A stretch of DNA of 7,424 nucleotides from JBKJZO01 sp046715235 (GTDB taxonomy: Bacteria > Actinomycetota > Actinomycetes > BP-191): positions 1 through 7,424 of the forward strand of contig JBKJZO010000112.1 in NCBI GenBank assembly GCA_046715235.1, written 5' to 3'. Each line of letters opens with the position of its first letter. Within the stretch, counting starts at the first letter, position 1. The position numbers and the translations under genes were made by a program. Shown here in pieces: positions 5,691 through 7,424 of this stretch. The notes under the pieces are model-generated. The model made no database searches. It was not told the origin of the DNA and was given only the letters and a program-made list of their open reading frames with translations.

Positions 5691-7424
5691 ATGAGCAATC
5701 GGCTGGCCGGCGAGACCTCGCCGTACCTTCGTCAGCACCAGGACAATCCGGTCGACTGGTGGCCCTGGAGCCCGGACGCGCTCGCCGAAGCCAAGCGCCG
5801 CGACGTACCGGTGCTGCTGTCGGTGGGGTATTCGGCCTGCCACTGGTGCCATGTCATGGCGCACGAGTCGTTCGAGGATCCGGCGATCGCGGCGTTGATG
5901 AACGAGCACTTCGTCAACATCAAGGTCGACCGCGAAGAGCGGCCCGACATCGACGCCGTCTACATGGAGGCGACGCAGGCGATGACCGGCCACGGCGGCT
6001 GGCCGATGACGGTGTTCATGACGCCCGAAGGCGAGCCGTTTTTCTGCGGCACCTACTTCCCGCCGACCGACCGGCACGGCATGCCGGGGTTCCCGAACCT
6101 GCTGCGCGGGGTGGCGCGTGCGTGGAGGGAACGGCGGGATGAGCTCGCGTCGGTCGCGAGCGAGATCGTCGCGCGACTCGAGCAACGCGCCTCACGCGAC
6201 GTCGGCGGTGCGCTCGACGAGGCGACGCTCGAGGCGGGCGTGCAGTCGCTGCGGTCGTCGTACGACGAGACGCGTGGTGGGTTCGGCGGTGCGCCGAAGT
6301 TCCCGCCGTCGATGGTGCTCGAATTCCTGCTGCGTCACTCTGCTCGATTGCGCTCCTCTGCTCGATTGCGCGCCTCCGGCGCGACGGAAGTCGACCCACT
6401 CGACATGGTGGTCAAGACGTGTGAACGGATGGCGCGCGGCGGCATGTACGACCAGCTGGCCGGCGGCTTCGCGCGCTACAGCGTCGACGCTGACTGGGTG
6501 GTACCGCACTTCGAAAAAATGCTCTATGACAACGCTTTGCTGGCCCGCGTCTACACGCACCTGTGGCGCTCGACCGGTGACGAGTTGGCCCGGCGCATCG
6601 CGATCGAGACGTGCGAGTTCATCGTGCGCGATCTGGGCACCGCCGAGGGTGGCTTCGCTTCCGCGCTCGACGCCGACAGTGAGGGGGTCGAAGGCAAGTT
6701 CTACGTCTGGACGCCGACGCAGCTCGTCGACGTACTCGGGGATGACGACGGCGCGTGGGCGGCGCAGGTGTTCGAGGTGACCGAAGGCGGCACGTTCGAG
6801 CAAGGCTCCTCAGTGTTGCAGCTGCTCGCGGATCCCGAGGACCGCGACCGGCTCACGCGGGTCCGCGCCGCCCTGCTCGCCGCGCGGGCCGAGCGAGTTG
6901 CCCCCGGCCGCGACGACAAGGTGGTCACCGCGTGGAACGGGCTCGCGATCGCCGCCCTGGCCGAAGCGGGCGCGCTGTTCGACCGCGGCGATTTGCTGGC
7001 CGCGGCAACGACGGCGGCCGAGCTGATCATCGACCAGCACCGGGTCAAGCGGCGGCTGCGGCGTGCTTCGCTGGCCGGCGTCGTCGGATCGCCGGCCGGG
7101 GTGCTCGAGGACTATGCCGATCTGGCCGAGGGCCTGCTCGCGTTGTACTGGGCGACGAGCGAGTCGCAGTGGGTCGAGGTCGCGGGAGAACTTCTCGCCG
7201 TGGTGCTCCACCACTTCGCCGACGGCGCCGGCGGTTTCTACGACACAGCCAACGACGCGGAGGTGCTGGTACGCCGGCCGCGTGACCCCACTGACAACGC
7301 GACGCCCTCGGGCAGCTCCGCCGCAGCCGGCGCGCTGCTGAGCTACGCGGCCCTGACCGGCTCGGAGGGGCACCGGCTCGCCGCCGAGGAGGCGCTCGCC
7401 GTCGTCGCGCCGGCGGTGCCGACG
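5691..7424 (+). CDS. YyaL/DUF255 thioredoxin-domain protein, 3' end beyond the window
   Basis: Member of the large YyaL/spermatogenesis-associated-protein-20-like family (Rv1084 type): an N-terminal thioredoxin-like domain fused to an alpha/alpha barrel resembling sugar epimerases and glycosidases. Its biochemical role is not established. The 578 visible residues run open to the edge; family members have about 670, so perhaps 90 are missing. The opening RLAGETSPYLRQHQDNPVDWWPW is the family signature. The redox-type CHWC motif is at 50-53, in SVGYSACHWCHVMAHESF. Further family blocks are REERPDIDAVYM (81-92), GGWPMTVF (102-109), GGFGGAPKFP (196-205), HFEKMLYDNALL (273-284), ALDADSEGVEGKFYVWT (325-341), DDKVVTAWNGLA (408-419) and ATPSGSSAAAGALL (537-550). 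I read the whole frame by eye and found no stop or frameshift. Residues 215-235 contain an unusual loop encoded by an 18-bp tandem repeat. The start is ATG with GGAGG at 5682-5686 only four bases before it. Confidence 0.93.
   Translation, partial: MSNRLAGETSPYLRQHQDNPVDWWPWSPDALAEAKRRDVPVLLSVGYSACHWCHVMAHESFEDPAIAALMNEHFVNIKVDREERPDIDAVYMEATQAMTGHGGWPMTVFMTPEGEPFFCGTYFPPTDRHGMPGFPNLLRGVARAWRERRDELASVASEIVARLEQRASRDVGGALDEATLEAGVQSLRSSYDETRGGFGGAPKFPPSMVLEFLLRHSARLRSSARLRASGATEVDPLDMVVKTCERMARGGMYDQLAGGFARYSVDADWVVPHFEKMLYDNALLARVYTHLWRSTGDELARRIAIETCEFIVRDLGTAEGGFASALDADSEGVEGKFYVWTPTQLVDVLGDDDGAWAAQVFEVTEGGTFEQGSSVLQLLADPEDRDRLTRVRAALLAARAERVAPGRDDKVVTAWNGLAIAALAEAGALFDRGDLLAAATTAAELIIDQHRVKRRLRRASLAGVVGSPAGVLEDYADLAEGLLALYWATSESQWVEVAGELLAVVLHHFADGAGGFYDTANDAEVLVRRPRDPTDNATPSGSSAAAGALLSYAALTGSEGHRLAAEEALAVVAPAVPT
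6339..6374 (+). repeat. 18-bp tandem duplication inside the yyaL-like gene
   Basis: Two adjacent 18-base units, 6339-6356 and 6357-6374, differ only at their 16th base (T against G). They encode SARLRS and SARLRA in the reading frame. The units hold GATTG and TCTG, less GC-rich than the surrounding codons, and they fall where family proteins have a short variable loop before the next helix. Confidence 0.9.
6369..6383. repeat. GC inverted repeat adjoining the tandem duplication
   Basis: CGCGCC and GGCGCG flank a TCC loop, giving a perfect six-base stem with a three-base loop. It overlaps the end of the second tandem unit and lies wholly inside the coding frame, so a terminator role is unlikely. 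It may be part of a small inserted palindromic element. Confidence 0.6.

Noticed and set aside
5613..6185. Long upward extension of the arfB frame, to 341 residues in all
   Set aside because: The added part lies antisense to the strongly conserved start of the yyaL-like gene and has no release-factor similarity; it is a GC-rich shadow frame.
6330..6400. Possible frameshift at the tandem repeat in the yyaL-like gene
   Set aside because: The repeat unit is 18 bases, so the frame is kept, and conserved family blocks continue downstream without interruption.
6192..6803. 203-residue open frame on the - strand inside the yyaL-like gene
   Set aside because: It mirrors the codon bias of the sense gene, which is conserved along its whole length; the composition is Arg/Val/Glu-rich shadow protein with no motif.

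Overview
The window is a gene-dense, very GC-rich stretch of an actinobacterial chromosome. A complete mycothiol S-conjugate amidase gene (mca) shows that the host makes mycothiol, the thiol of Actinomycetota. GTG and TTG starts, near-exclusive G/C third codon positions and many long antisense shadow frames fit the same group. I cannot name a genus. I see no mobile element, CRISPR array, tRNA or rRNA.

Layout, left to right. (1) The 3' four-fifths of a threonine ammonia-lyase gene (ilvA type, one C-terminal ACT domain), 1-975. (2) A GAF plus SpoIIE-type PP2C phosphatase on the + strand, 1116-2393, with its own candidate promoter. (3) Converging on it, on the - strand, greA (2401-2895), preceded by a DUF4307-like single-pass membrane protein gene (2993-3394). 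(4) Diverging from that pair, mca (3487-4386), whose stop codon overlaps the start of a gene for an uncharacterised exported, membrane-anchored protein with a proline-rich tail (4386-5147). (5) On the - strand, arfB, a stalled-ribosome rescue hydrolase (5160-5612). (6) Diverging from arfB, the first 578 codons of a YyaL/DUF255 thioredoxin-domain protein gene (5691 to the window edge).

From memory, greA / DUF4307 / mca / small membrane or exported protein / YyaL is an old actinobacterial gene order, as around Rv1080c-Rv1084 of Mycobacterium tuberculosis. Here arfB is added inside it and the phosphatase lies on its left flank. The core is therefore conserved rather than accessory, and I found no clear sign of a new defence or mobile system.

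The less ordinary items are small. They are a perfect 17-bp dyad in the divergent control region of mca and DUF4307, an in-frame 18-bp tandem duplication with an adjoining GC hairpin inside the yyaL-like gene, a short upstream reading frame whose stop overlaps the arfB start (GTGA), a palindrome that holds the stop codons of two converging genes, and the uncharacterised protein translationally coupled to mca. The mixture of roles (amino acid metabolism, signalling phosphatase, transcription and translation rescue factors, thiol detoxification) suggests a housekeeping neighbourhood, with mca and its coupled partner as the clearest functional unit.
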